From an uncultured beta proteobacterium (GTDB taxonomy: Bacteria > Pseudomonadota > Gammaproteobacteria > Burkholderiales > Rhodocyclaceae), in NCBI GenBank assembly GCA_903916205.1, contig CAIWVX010000113.1:1-12904 (forward strand): DNA of 12,904 nt, given 5' to 3'. Both the position numbers and the translations under genes were made by a program. Below the pieces are notes generated by a model. The model had not been told where the DNA came from. It did no database searches and worked only from the letters and a program-made list of their open reading frames with translations. Positions 1 to 8,321 of the stretch are shown here, piece by piece; position 1 is the stretch's first letter, and each line of letters opens with the position of its first letter.

Positions 1-333
1 ATCTAACAGAGAATATTGTACAACTTTGGTGTTCCGGCGCAATTGAAAAACTGGATCGATGCCATTGCCCGTAACGGCGTTACTTTCCACTATACCGAGA
101 GCGGACCAAAGGGTTTGTTGGCCGATAAGCCGGTTTATATCGCGCTAGCTCGTGGCGGTCTTTACCGTGGAACTGAATCTGATACCCAGGTTCCTTATTT
201 GAAGGCGGTGCTCGGTTTTCTTGGCTTGAAAAACTTGCATTTTATCTATGCCGAAGGCTTGAACATGGGGCCGGAATCGGTTGCGAAGGGCTTTGCTCAG
301 GCTGAAGTGGATCTCGCTGCGGCTTTTGCTTGA
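1..333 (+). pseudogene. azoR: FMN-dependent NADH-azoreductase, C-terminal part only
   Basis: AzoR (AcpD) is a cytosolic flavodoxin-fold enzyme that uses NAD(P)H and bound FMN to reduce azo compounds and quinones by two electrons. About 105 codons remain, beginning at the FMN-binding [14 protein letters not shown] segment and continuing through the [14 protein letters not shown] and ARGGLY stretches to a normal C terminus at TGA 331-333. The family is about 200 residues, so roughly the first half is missing. In the same frame there is a stop (TAA) at 4-6, and bases 7-15 do not encode the Ala-Pro expected just before the YNF motif. Position 16 is TTG where Met is expected, and it is not a convincing start. 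The gene is either broken here or the first few bases are a contig-end artefact. The family call is firm; pseudogene status is uncertain because only 15 bases lie upstream. Pirin follows on the same strand. Confidence 0.75.
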
Positions 334-381
334 ATCTGAATCATGAGGGCGCTTAGCCGTGTCCTCAACAAAGGATTTGCC

Positions 382-1257
382 ATGACAAGCACTCTATTTT
401 CCGGCGCTGAATGCGTCGGCCAGTCTCGCGCTGTTGAACAACTGGTTGTTGGCAAGGCGACTTCCGATGGGGCCGGAGTGAAGCTGACCCGGGTACTGAC
501 CCAGTCACTACAACATCGGCTTGATCCCTTTCTGATGCTTGATGCCTTCGGCAGCGACAATCCCGACGACTACATTGCGGGCTTTCCCGATCATCCGCAC
601 CGAGGCTTTGAGACGGTGACTTACATGATTGCCGGTCGCATGCGCCATCGTGACAGCGCCGGTCATGAAGGTTTGCTCGAAAATGGCGGCGTGCAATGGA
701 TGACGGCGGGAAAGGGCGTAGTTCACTCTGAAATTCCGCAGCAGGAAGAAGGGGTCATGGAGGGGTTTCAGTTGTGGCTGAACCTGCCCGGCAAAGATAA
801 GATGTGTGCGCCTTGGTATCGCGATTTCGCTGCCGCTGATTTGCCCCGTTTTACTAGCGCAACAGGCGTGGTCGTCACCGTTATTGCTGGTGCAAGCCAG
901 GGCGTTGTCGGTGCGGTGACTCGCGAGGCTACGGCAGCACTTTATCTCGATGTGCATTTGCCGACTGGCGCAAGTTTTTTTCAGGCCATTCCGGCGGAGC
1001 ACAATGCCTTTGTTTATGTCTATCGTGGCGAAGTCAGCATCGCTGGCCGCAAGGTGCCAGCGCAACGGATGGCCATTCTTGACAACTCGGCGCAGGCCGA
1101 TGGTGTATCCATTGAAGCCACCGCTGAGGCTCGGGTACTGGTGATCGCCGGTCAGCCGCTCAATGAACCCATTGTGCAATACGGGCCATTTGTGATGAAC
1201 ACGCAACAGGAAATTTACCTGGCTTTGAGCGATTTTCGTGACGGACGTATGGTCTAA
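382..1257 (+). CDS. Pirin family protein (bicupin)
   Basis: Pirins are two-domain cupins that bind one metal ion. Some bacterial members (for example YhhW) act as quercetin 2,3-dioxygenases, others as redox-linked regulators, and the substrate here is unknown. The N-terminal cupin carries the metal site: HPHRGFETVTY near residues 67-77, then GGVQWMTAGKGVVHSE near 110-125, giving the usual His, His, His and Glu ligands. The C-terminal cupin ends in GPFVMNTQQEI, typical of the family. I chose ATG 382 over the in-frame ATG at 343 because AAGGA (371-375) lies a good distance before it and family members begin close to this point. That gives 291 residues, the normal length. The azoreductase remnant ends 48 bases upstream, so the two may once have been an operon of redox or quinone-related genes. 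No signal peptide is visible, so it should be cytosolic. Confidence 0.9.
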   Translation: MTSTLFSGAECVGQSRAVEQLVVGKATSDGAGVKLTRVLTQSLQHRLDPFLMLDAFGSDNPDDYIAGFPDHPHRGFETVTYMIAGRMRHRDSAGHEGLLENGGVQWMTAGKGVVHSEIPQQEEGVMEGFQLWLNLPGKDKMCAPWYRDFAAADLPRFTSATGVVVTVIAGASQGVVGAVTREATAALYLDVHLPTGASFFQAIPAEHNAFVYVYRGEVSIAGRKVPAQRMAILDNSAQADGVSIEATAEARVLVIAGQPLNEPIVQYGPFVMNTQQEIYLALSDFRDGRMV

Positions 1258-1317
1258 GCATAAGGACATCCCTGAGCGCCCGCTTCCCATGCACGCTCCT
1301 CCGCGACGGCTAGCCCG

Positions 1318-1326
1318 TGCTAAAAT
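1318..1326 (+). promoter_or_regulatory. Extended -10 promoter for the CorA-family gene
   Basis: TG-C-TAAAAT reads as an extended -10 element, with five of six matches to TATAAT plus the upstream TG. No good -35 lies 16-18 bases upstream, as is usual for extended -10 promoters. Transcription would begin near 1333, giving a leader of about 37 bases before ATG 1370. That leaves only about 7 bases before the alternative ATG at 1340, which argues for the downstream start. The remainder of the 112-base gap after pirin shows no convincing terminator. Confidence 0.45.
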
Positions 1327-1369
1327 TCACGCCTGATTTATGCGCTGCGACGCAGGGGAGATTTCACCC

Positions 1370-2713
1370 ATGAGCGAAAATAAGACCGCACCTGACAATC
1401 TGGGCAATGTGAAAGAATTGCTCGCCAAGCATAAATTTGTTGAGGATCTCGTACATCGTCAGGAAATGCCGCGCCACGAGCTTGTCGAAGATGTAGTTCA
1501 CAAACAGCATCTGGCGGGACTGCGCACGCTTTTGGAGCGTATTCCTCTGGCCGAAATCGCTCAGATTATTGAGACACTTGAACCAGAAGAAAGACTGCTA
1601 GTCTGGAACGAAGTTCGCGAAGAACGCGGCGAGCCGATTCTTGAAATACTGACCGACGAAGTGCGCGAAGACTTAATCTGCGATAGTCACCTGCGTAACG
1701 AGAAAACCACGGTTACGGCTTTCGAACTGCGCAATGGCCGCCTAAGCCAGATCAACGTCAGCACCCCTTATGACCTGAAGTGCTTAAAGCCCATATGGGT
1801 CGATCTGGTCGCGCCGACACCTGAAATCCGTACTTGGGTCGGTCGCTTTTTTGATGTTCAGTTACCCAACCCGAACAACCTGACCGACTTGGAGGCCAGC
1901 GCACGCTTCTATGTTGAGGACAACAGCGAAATACACTTGCATTCTGATTTTCTGCTTGATCTTCAGACCGAGTCGCGTAACGTCGCGGTGGCTTTCATTC
2001 TGCATAAAGACATTCTCTTTTCCGTGCGCACCGAAGAACTCCCGACGTTTCGTTTGCAACGTCTGCGTGCGCGTACCCAGCCGGGATACGTTTCGGAAGG
2101 TAAGGATGTTCTGCTAGACCTTTATGCGGCCGACGCAGAATATTCAGCCGATGCCCTTGAAGACGTTTATGCCGACTTGGAAGCGGCGGGTAAAAAAGTG
2201 CTTAATCAGCATCTTTCAGACGAAGAGGCCGCATTGATTCTTTCTGAAATCGCGCGCGGCGAAGATCTTAACGGACGCATACGCCGCAACGTACTCGATA
2301 CCCGTCGAGCCGTTTCCTTCCTCACTCGTGGCAAGTTTATGAACGTCGACCAGTTAGAGGATGCCAGGCAGATTCTGCGCGACATCGAATCGCTCGATGG
2401 ACACACTTCTTTTCTGTTTGGAAAAATCAACTTTCTGATGGACGCAACCGTTGGTTTCATCAATATTAATCAGAATCAGCGCGTTTCAAAATTAACCACG
2501 ATCAGCGTCATTTTTATGCCCATCAACATTCTTGCCGGTATTGGCGGCATGTCTGAGTTCTCAATGATGACGCAAGGCATTCCTTGGCCTGTTGCCTACT
2601 TTGTTTTTATCGTTGGCATGATGGGGATTGGTTGGGCAACCTACCAAATATTGCGACACTTTGAGAGTAGGAGCCTCAAGAAAAAGACGGGGCAGAGCGG
2701 CAACGCAAGATAG
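1370..2713 (+). CDS. corA: CorA-family divalent-cation transporter with GMS in place of GMN
   Basis: CorA proteins form homopentameric channels for Mg2+ and related divalent ions in the inner membrane. The 447-residue product has an N-terminal charged stretch with a repeated VEDLVH/VEDVVH motif, a helical part resembling the MgtE N-terminal domain (about residues 40-100), an alpha/beta cytosolic domain, a long helix, and two C-terminal transmembrane helices (about 377-391 and 408-430). The loop between them reads IGGMSEFSMM: Met394 is followed by Ser395 where classical CorA has the Asn of its GMN filter. I recall the GGMSEFS form in other betaproteobacterial CorA-like proteins, so it is probably a subfamily signature and not a mutation. 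Start 1370 is supported by GGGGAG at 1354-1359. An upstream in-frame ATG at 1340 lacks a Shine-Dalgarno site. phoB starts 72 bases after the stop. Membership is clear; ion preference is not. Confidence 0.85.
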   Translation: MSENKTAPDNLGNVKELLAKHKFVEDLVHRQEMPRHELVEDVVHKQHLAGLRTLLERIPLAEIAQIIETLEPEERLLVWNEVREERGEPILEILTDEVREDLICDSHLRNEKTTVTAFELRNGRLSQINVSTPYDLKCLKPIWVDLVAPTPEIRTWVGRFFDVQLPNPNNLTDLEASARFYVEDNSEIHLHSDFLLDLQTESRNVAVAFILHKDILFSVRTEELPTFRLQRLRARTQPGYVSEGKDVLLDLYAADAEYSADALEDVYADLEAAGKKVLNQHLSDEEAALILSEIARGEDLNGRIRRNVLDTRRAVSFLTRGKFMNVDQLEDARQILRDIESLDGHTSFLFGKINFLMDATVGFININQNQRVSKLTTISVIFMPINILAGIGGMSEFSMMTQGIPWPVAYFVFIVGMMGIGWATYQILRHFESRSLKKKTGQSGNAR

Positions 2714-2785
2714 ACCGGATATCGCTGCGTTCGTCACTGTTGCTGACGATTCTCGAAACAAGAACTTACGGAGCGCCCACGGCCC

Positions 2786-3478
2786 ATGCCAGCCACCATC
2801 CTGATTGTCGAAGACGAACCTCACATACAAGAGATGATTGCCGTTTGTTTGCAGCACGCCGGACACAAAGTTCTTCGGGCGGATACGGTGGAGAAAGCCG
2901 TGACGCTGGTCAGCCGAACTTTGCCGGATGTGGTTCTGTTGGATTGGATGTTGCCGGGAATAAGTGGCATTCAATATGCCCGTAGCCTGCGCAATGATCC
3001 GCGCACGCGAGACCTGCCGATCATTATGCTGACGGCGCGCAGTGAAGAACAGGATAAAGTGGCTGGGCTGGATGCCGGTGCCGATGATTATTTGACCAAA
3101 CCCTTCTCCCCGAAAGAGCTGTTAGCCCGTATCAAAGCCGTATTACGCCGCCGGGCACCGCAGATGACGGAAGATAGCGTCGAAGTCGATGGACTCCGAG
3201 TCGAGCCAGCAACTCATCGTGCTTCAGGTCATGGTCAGTTACTTGAACTCGGGCCAACGGAGTTCAGACTGCTGCATTTTTTTATGACCCACGCCGAACG
3301 AGTTCATAGTCGAGCCACGCTACTTGACCAAGTTTGGGGAGATCATATCTTCGTTGAAGAGCGCACCGTGGATGTTCATATTCGGCGTCTTAGGGCATCG
3401 CTTGAACAGACCGGTCATGATCGTTTGATCCAGACGGTGCGAGGGAGTGGTTACCGCTTCTCGGCACTTCCTGAATAA
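2786..3478 (+). CDS. phoB: Phosphate regulon response regulator PhoB
   Basis: PhoB is the cytosolic DNA-binding half of the phosphate-starvation two-component system; when phosphorylated by PhoR it binds Pho boxes and recruits sigma-70 polymerase. The 230-residue product has a receiver domain (about 1-120) with the acidic pair Glu9/Asp10, phospho-acceptor Asp53 in LLDWMLPG, Thr83 and Lys105 in LTKPF. A linker leads to an OmpR-type winged helix (about 135-228) containing LGPTEFRLLHFFM, VEERTVDVHIRRLR and VRGSGYRF. Length and residues are those of PhoB, and phoR lies 33 bases downstream. The Shine-Dalgarno site is poor (CGGAG at 2769-2773). I see no convincing Pho box in the short gap after the CorA gene, so autoregulation is not shown. 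Another OmpR-family regulator is possible, but the pairing with a PhoR-like kinase makes PhoB the best call. Confidence 0.92.
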   Translation: MPATILIVEDEPHIQEMIAVCLQHAGHKVLRADTVEKAVTLVSRTLPDVVLLDWMLPGISGIQYARSLRNDPRTRDLPIIMLTARSEEQDKVAGLDAGADDYLTKPFSPKELLARIKAVLRRRAPQMTEDSVEVDGLRVEPATHRASGHGQLLELGPTEFRLLHFFMTHAERVHSRATLLDQVWGDHIFVEERTVDVHIRRLRASLEQTGHDRLIQTVRGSGYRFSALPE

Positions 3479-3511
3479 TGTATCTCAATTTTTTAAGCAT
3501 TCTGGCGCGAA

Positions 3512-4816
3512 ATGATGAGTGAGGTCTGGACGCGAACCTTATGGCTATTACTCGTCATCGTAGGCCTTGTTTTTGCTCCGATTACCCTATTTGTTGATCC
3601 CCTCTGGGGAGGGCTGGCCGGTATCAGTGGCTTGCTTTTAGTGCTGATCTGGCACTTAGTTCATCTCAGCCAATTGATGGTTTGGCTTGAAGGGCCGCTT
3701 AACAATCCGGTACCGCGTGGGCGTGGATTATGGGAAATTGCCTTTGCCGGATTGCATCGTCGAGTACGCATACGACTCGGGCAGCAGCAGGTTATCGCAG
3801 AAACTTTAGAGCGTTTTGTCGGTGCATTTCAGGCCCTGCCGGATGGTGTTATCGCCTTCAATCGTCATCGTCACATCAGTTGGATCAACGCCAGAGCAGA
3901 AAAGCATTTTGCCCTATCTGCCGCCGTAGACCAGGGGCAGGCGCTAACCAATCTGATCCGCCATCCTGACTTCATCACGTATCTTGATGCCGGAAATTTT
4001 GAGAACCCCTTGATTTATCGCGGGGGTCGAGTCGACGGTCTGACGCTGATGCTTCAGATTATTCCCTACGGACAAGACCAGAATTTGTTGGTTTCTCGCG
4101 ATATTAGCCAGATTGAACGCATCGAGACCATGCGTCGTGATTTTATTGCCAATGTTTCGCATGAATTGAAAACCCCATTGACCGTTGTTGCCGGATTTTC
4201 CGAAATGCTGGCCGAAGACTATGACGCCTATGGCGAGGCTGAGGTTAAGCACTTTCTGAACCTGATCTGCGAACAAAATGCGCGAATGCAGCGTTTGATT
4301 GAAGATTTGCTTACGCTCTCGTCACTGGAATCGGACAGTTCGGCGGCTAAGGAAGAACGTGTAGAAATTGAGCCGATGCTGCGGAGCATTCTGGCGGATG
4401 CACTGGCTCTTTCGGCGGGAAAACATGTAATCACTCTGAAGGTTGAAACGCCCAGCGTGCTTGATGGATGCGCCAATGAATTACGCAGTGCCTTTGGTAA
4501 TTTAACCACTAACGCGGTTCGCTACACGCCCCCTGGCGGTAGGATTGATCTGATCTGGCGTGTCGTCCAAGGTCAAGGCGAGTTCGTCGTTGCCGATACA
4601 GGCATCGGCATTCAGGCCAACCATATTCCGCGCTTGACCGAGCGTTTTTACCGGGTTGATCGCAGTCGCTCACTCGAAACCGGCGGTACGGGGCTCGGTC
4701 TAGCGATTGTCAAACATGTCTTGATGCGTCACCACGCTACGCTGGAAATTGAGAGCGACCCCGGCCAAGGCAGTCGTTTTACGGTGCGTTTTTCAGAGCG
4801 CCGTGTGCGTAGTTAG
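3512..4816 (+). CDS. phoR: Phosphate regulon sensor histidine kinase PhoR
   Basis: PhoR is the inner-membrane kinase and phosphatase that controls PhoB in response to phosphate supply, relayed by the Pst transporter and PhoU. The 434-residue product has two N-terminal transmembrane helices (about 9-28 and 32-52) with almost no periplasmic loop, a charged linker, and a PAS domain (about 100-195; ALPDGVIAFNRHRHISWINA). The dimerisation domain has phospho-acceptor His217 in NVSHELKTPL. The ATPase domain carries an N box (Asn330, Asn334), a G1 box starting at Asp362 (DTGIG), an F box (ERFYRVD) and a G2 box (GGTGLGL, 391-397). All catalytic elements are intact. The absence of a sensory loop is normal for PhoR. 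It starts with two consecutive ATGs (3512 and 3515) and has no clear Shine-Dalgarno site, suggesting translation linked to phoB. Its stop lies only 9 bases from the convergent mtgA stop. Confidence 0.93.
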   Translation: MMSEVWTRTLWLLLVIVGLVFAPITLFVDPLWGGLAGISGLLLVLIWHLVHLSQLMVWLEGPLNNPVPRGRGLWEIAFAGLHRRVRIRLGQQQVIAETLERFVGAFQALPDGVIAFNRHRHISWINARAEKHFALSAAVDQGQALTNLIRHPDFITYLDAGNFENPLIYRGGRVDGLTLMLQIIPYGQDQNLLVSRDISQIERIETMRRDFIANVSHELKTPLTVVAGFSEMLAEDYDAYGEAEVKHFLNLICEQNARMQRLIEDLLTLSSLESDSSAAKEERVEIEPMLRSILADALALSAGKHVITLKVETPSVLDGCANELRSAFGNLTTNAVRYTPPGGRIDLIWRVVQGQGEFVVADTGIGIQANHIPRLTERFYRVDRSRSLETGGTGLGLAIVKHVLMRHHATLEIESDPGQGSRFTVRFSERRVRS

Positions 4817-4825
4817 CGTCAGCAC

Positions 4826-5521
4826 TCAGGGAATCTGCGCCGAGGGCATACGCCGCAGAATGACCTCGGTTTTTTTCGCCAATCCCGGTGCGCTCCGGTT
4901 GCGATCATAAAAGCGCGGACTGGGTACCATGCCAGCAAGCCGGGCGGCCTGTTCCTCAGAAAGCTGCGCGGCGCTGATGGCGAAATAGTGATGTGCTGCG
5001 GCTTCGGCACCAAATACCCCGTTACCCCATTCGATGACATTGAGATAGACCTCGAAAATACGCCGTTTGCTCCAGGTGGCTTCGATCATCAGTGTGATAA
5101 TCGCCTCTTGGGCTTTGCGCCAAGGGGTTTTATCGGGTGACAGGAAAAGGTTTTTTGCTAATTGTTGCGAAATGGTTGAGCCGCCTGCAACGATTTTTCC
5201 GCGTTGCTGATTCTTTTCCATAGCCTTTTGTATTCCGTCCCAGTCGAAGCCTTCGTGATGGACGAAGAGATCGTCTTCAGCGACGATGAGGGCGCGTTTC
5301 AGGTGAGCAGAAACCTTGGCATAGCTGACCCATTGTTTCTTCAACTGGGCTTTTGAGTCTTTGACTTGCAGTTCAGAGAGCCGGATATTCATGAAGCGCG
5401 TCGTCTCGGGATTGACCCAAGACCACCAGAGCACCCAGCCGAATAGCCAGAGTTGATAAAGCAAAATCAACCCGATCAACCCGAGCAGCAGTCGCTTAAG
5501 CCAGCGGGTGATCCCAGCCAT
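4826..5521 (-). CDS. mtgA: Monofunctional biosynthetic peptidoglycan transglycosylase
   Basis: MtgA polymerises lipid II into glycan strands at the periplasmic face of the inner membrane. The 231-residue product has a short cytosolic start, one transmembrane anchor (about residues 9-33) and a GT51 domain. Motif 1, AEDDLFVHHEGFDW, contains the catalytic Glu82. Motif 2, GGSTISQQLAKNLFL (113-127), is followed by KAQEAIITLMIEATWSKRRIFEVYLNVIEWG, with the usual glutamates. There is no transpeptidase domain, which separates it from class A penicillin-binding proteins. It is the last gene of the minus-strand group, starting 8 bases after the TonB-like gene with a weak Shine-Dalgarno site, so coupling is likely. 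In relatives I recall aroE just before mtgA; it is not here. The ATG on the minus strand at 5521 is the only plausible start, since it precedes the membrane anchor. Confidence 0.93.
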   Translation of the reverse strand: MAGITRWLKRLLLGLIGLILLYQLWLFGWVLWWSWVNPETTRFMNIRLSELQVKDSKAQLKKQWVSYAKVSAHLKRALIVAEDDLFVHHEGFDWDGIQKAMEKNQQRGKIVAGGSTISQQLAKNLFLSPDKTPWRKAQEAIITLMIEATWSKRRIFEVYLNVIEWGNGVFGAEAAAHHYFAISAAQLSEEQAARLAGMVPSPRFYDRNRSAPGLAKKTEVILRRMPSAQIP

Positions 5522-5529
5522 AGTCGGTG

Positions 5530-6414
5530 CTATCGGGCTTCAAGCTGGTTGCTGTTGGTGAAATTCCAGATTCGCGTGATTTCGAGAATCTCAAAATCTT
5601 TGCGGATTTCTGGAGGAAAGGCGGCGTAAGGGCCGGCTATCGTAACAATTTGGCGAGCCGCATCGTCGAGAATTTTGTGACCCGAAGATCGGCCTATTTC
5701 TACCGATTCAATGCTCCCGTCGCTGTTAATTCTGACTGAAAGCCGTAGACTTCCGTAGAGTTTTCCTTTGGCGGCGGCGGGGTAGTTGAGCGTGCCGACA
5801 CGCTCGACTTTAATCCGCCAGTCCTCGATGTATTGGGCAAAGCGATATTCTTCTGCGCTTGCGCCGAGTTGCTTAACCCGAGGCCGTTTGTTGTATTCCA
5901 TAGTGTCACGGGCAATTTCACCTTCAAGGTTGGCCATGGCTAGGGCATTGCTGGCGAGGTCGCGGCCACTCTGCGCTTTAGTCGGCGCGGGCTCCCCGTC
6001 TGGGCGGGATTCCCGCATCAGCTTTTTACTGCGTGCCTGAGTGAGTAAATTTTTCTGCAAAGCTTCAAGCGCCTGTACCCGCTTTTCTGCCTGCTCCAAT
6101 TCGTCACCGTTTTGCTGTCGAATCGAGGCCGGTAGCGGCGTTTTGACGCGGAGATCCCGCTCGGAATTACCACCGCCTTCGAGATTGGCTTGAGCCAAAA
6201 CCTGAATATTTGTCGGCTTATTTTGCGACGAGCTGTTAACTAGAATGATTTCCAGCGCCTTGTCCTGAAAGGCCCGCGAAGCCTCGGGGAATTTGAAATT
6301 CAGAACCAGCAGCATGGCATGAAAAAGCAGCGAGACGCCCAGTGCCACCCACGGCCCTTTTTTTCTTGAGCGCGTATTCCAAGATGAACTATAGGTGTGG
6401 CTCACGTCAGACAA
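5530..6414 (-). CDS. TonB-like energy transducer protein
   Basis: TonB-family proteins reach from an inner-membrane anchor across the periplasm and transmit proton-motive force, via ExbB/ExbD, to outer-membrane receptors. The 294-residue product has a positively charged start, a single transmembrane helix (about 22-40) containing the SxxxH motif (Ser28, His32) that contacts ExbB in TonB, and a charged, helical middle part in place of the classic proline-rich spacer. The C-terminal TonB domain is at about 200-285 (LNYPAAAKGKLYGSLRLSVRI, then DDAARQIV). No exbB or exbD is nearby, so partners would be encoded elsewhere. The open frame starts with TTG at 6414, overlapping the exoribonuclease gene by 8 bases; a GTG at 6405, just past that gene's stop, is an alternative. 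Either way translation is probably coupled. A cell-envelope or TolA-like role instead of iron uptake is possible, given mtgA downstream. Confidence 0.8.
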   Translation of the reverse strand: MSDVSHTYSSSWNTRSRKKGPWVALGVSLLFHAMLLVLNFKFPEASRAFQDKALEIILVNSSSQNKPTNIQVLAQANLEGGGNSERDLRVKTPLPASIRQQNGDELEQAEKRVQALEALQKNLLTQARSKKLMRESRPDGEPAPTKAQSGRDLASNALAMANLEGEIARDTMEYNKRPRVKQLGASAEEYRFAQYIEDWRIKVERVGTLNYPAAAKGKLYGSLRLSVRINSDGSIESVEIGRSSGHKILDDAARQIVTIAGPYAAFPPEIRKDFEILEITRIWNFTNSNQLEAR

Positions 6415-8314
6415 TCGCCTCGATAATTTCGTCGTCCAACGCTTCAGTGACCGCTTCGCCTAGGGTCTCCAGATAGCGACAAGACAATTCTAATGTTAGC
6501 GGATCAATGGATTCGATGCTCAGACGAACGCGACTTCCCTGTTTGAGTTCGGGGACTGAGGCCATGCGCTGAATGATCGGTAGATGATCAAGCTTAACCA
6601 GATTTTCGCGCCGCAAGGTGGCCTCAATGGTCTGCCTACCTTCCTGTTGCAACCAGCGAAGACTCCAGTAACGCTCCATTCCCCGCTGAAATTCGGCGTA
6701 GGCACTGTAGGTCAGCTCGAAGTCGCGCATGGCGGCGAACAGCGTATCCGATTGGGTATTGAAATGCGGTGCGTTGCCGTTCAGGCAAGCGATTAACTGC
6801 CATTGATTAAGCAAATCAACATAACGCCGCAGCGGCGAGGACAGCCAAGCGTATTGCGCCACCCCGAGGCCGTCGTGCGGCAGCGGCGAGGTGGTCATGC
6901 GTACCTTGCCGCCGGTCTGGGCGCGATAAATAGCGGGTACCCCTTTCTCGGCCAGCAGTCCGCCCCAAGTGCTGTTGGCGACGATCATCAATTCGGCGAC
7001 CAGCTTGTCGAGCGGACTACCGCGCTTGCGTTCCGTGATCTCCACGCGACATTGTTCGGCCTCAGCCAGATCGCCGGCGATGGCGAAGTTGTAATCGTTG
7101 TTGCCCTGCATGGCCGAGGGTTTGCCGCGTCGACCTTCGCAAGCATTCGCCAGTTGCCAGAGCGTTTTTAGTTCGTCGCGAAAGGGGAACTCGGACAATC
7201 CGCTAAGCACCGTTTGTTCATTGAACAGCGGTTCAATGTCGTGATGACGAAGGTTGGCAACAATCGGCACGATTTCGATACACGATTCATGCGCCGTAAT
7301 TTCAAATTCAGGCGTCACCGTCAAATAAAGCGAGATCGCGGGGCAATCGCGGCCAGCCGCCAGCGTGAAATACGTGACCGCCGATTCGGGCAGCATGGTG
7401 ATTTTATTGCCCGGCATGTAGACGGTAGATAAGCGCTCGCGGGCCATCGCATCGAGTGGCGAACCGGGAGCCATGCCGAGGCCCGGTGCCGCGATATGAA
7501 TACCGACACGCCAGCCAATGCCAGGCAGTTCCTGCAACGAGAAGGCGTCGTCAATTTCGGTGGTGGTCGCATCATCAATCGAAAACGCTTGCACATTGGC
7601 GCGTGCCAGACGGGTCGGCGGTTGCGGCAGATCGGTGGGCGGAAAATCAATCCCGCCCGGAAAGTAGTCAAGCAGAAAACGATTTAAATGGAAGTCATAC
7701 GCCGAGCGAATCGCGCCGCATTGGTTCAGCAAATGGGCGGCAGAAAGGCCCGTTTCGACACAGGCGAGTTCCAGCGCTTTGGTCTCGATGCGGTTACGAT
7801 CCGGTTGGTAAAGGAGTTGAGTTAGCCGTGGCAAAAACTCGGGTGGCAGGGTGCCGTCCTTGAGTTGCGCCACCATGCGCTCAACGGCTAAAGCGTGCTG
7901 ACGCTTTTTTTCAAGGCCAGCCAGCGCCGCTTGGAGAATGTCAGCGGGCGCCTTGCGAAAACGCCCTTTGCCCTTGCGATGAAAGTAAACGGGCGCTGAA
8001 TGCAAGGCCAGCAACAAGGCCGCCGCTTCCTCCGCTGTTGCCTGATGTCCGAAATAGTCGTTGGCAAAATCGCCAAAATTAAATTCGCCATCACCCGCGC
8101 ATTCCCAGAGGAATTCAGTTTCAATATCCGCCGCCAAGGTTTCCGCACGGCTCAGCAATTCTCCCGGCGCCGGTGATGGAAAGCGCAGCAGAACGTTGGA
8201 TGATTTAATTTTGAGACGCTTGCCGGAAACCGTCTCGACCTGTAACGAAGATTCGTTGTCGGTCAAAATGCTGGCGGTTTTGAAGGCACCGTCTTCTTCA
8301 AAGAGTACGTGCAT
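6407..8314 (-). CDS. RNB-domain 3'-5' exoribonuclease (RNase II/R family)
   Basis: RNase II-family enzymes degrade single-stranded RNA 3' to 5' with Mg2+ in the cytosol. The 635-residue product is near the length of RNase II and shorter than RNase R. A variable N-terminal part (1-235) precedes the RNB domain, whose active-site segment FSIDDATTTEIDDAFSL gives Asp247, Glu253, Asp255 and Asp256. Glu253 stands where E. coli RNase II has an Asp, a variant I recall as normal for TTEIDD-type members. Further motifs are HIAAPG, STVYMPGNKITMLPE and the SSPLRRYVDLLNQWQL segment. A short S1-like C terminus ends the protein (KQGSRVRLSIE onward). The start MHVLFEEDGAFK matches relatives as I remember them. 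No Shine-Dalgarno site precedes it and a TATAAT lies almost at the start codon. It heads a three-gene minus-strand group with the TonB-like gene and mtgA. Confidence 0.88.
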   Translation of the reverse strand: MHVLFEEDGAFKTASILTDNESSLQVETVSGKRLKIKSSNVLLRFPSPAPGELLSRAETLAADIETEFLWECAGDGEFNFGDFANDYFGHQATAEEAAALLLALHSAPVYFHRKGKGRFRKAPADILQAALAGLEKKRQHALAVERMVAQLKDGTLPPEFLPRLTQLLYQPDRNRIETKALELACVETGLSAAHLLNQCGAIRSAYDFHLNRFLLDYFPGGIDFPPTDLPQPPTRLARANVQAFSIDDATTTEIDDAFSLQELPGIGWRVGIHIAAPGLGMAPGSPLDAMARERLSTVYMPGNKITMLPESAVTYFTLAAGRDCPAISLYLTVTPEFEITAHESCIEIVPIVANLRHHDIEPLFNEQTVLSGLSEFPFRDELKTLWQLANACEGRRGKPSAMQGNNDYNFAIAGDLAEAEQCRVEITERKRGSPLDKLVAELMIVANSTWGGLLAEKGVPAIYRAQTGGKVRMTTSPLPHDGLGVAQYAWLSSPLRRYVDLLNQWQLIACLNGNAPHFNTQSDTLFAAMRDFELTYSAYAEFQRGMERYWSLRWLQQEGRQTIEATLRRENLVKLDHLPIIQRMASVPELKQGSRVRLSIESIDPLTLELSCRYLETLGEAVTEALDDEIIEAIV

Positions 8315-8321
8315 CTTTGAG

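Noticed and set aside
508..1290. A 260-codon open frame on the minus strand across the pirin gene
   Set aside because: It lies antisense to a clear pirin, shows no domain I know, and has the composition of a shadow frame.
2731..2749. Inverted repeat TCGTCA...TGACGA between the CorA gene and phoB, considered as a Pho box or terminator
   Set aside because: A Pho box is built of direct repeats related to CTGTCAT at 11-bp spacing, which this is not, and the 6-bp stem has no T run.
4834..4859. Hairpin TCTGCG...CGCAGA near the phoR/mtgA convergent ends as a shared terminator
   Set aside because: The stem is short, the loop is 14 bases and no T run follows on either strand; it also lies within mtgA coding sequence.
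7456..7863. Plus-strand open frames inside the exoribonuclease gene
   Set aside because: They are antisense to well-conserved RNB-domain codons and lack ribosome sites and recognisable protein features.
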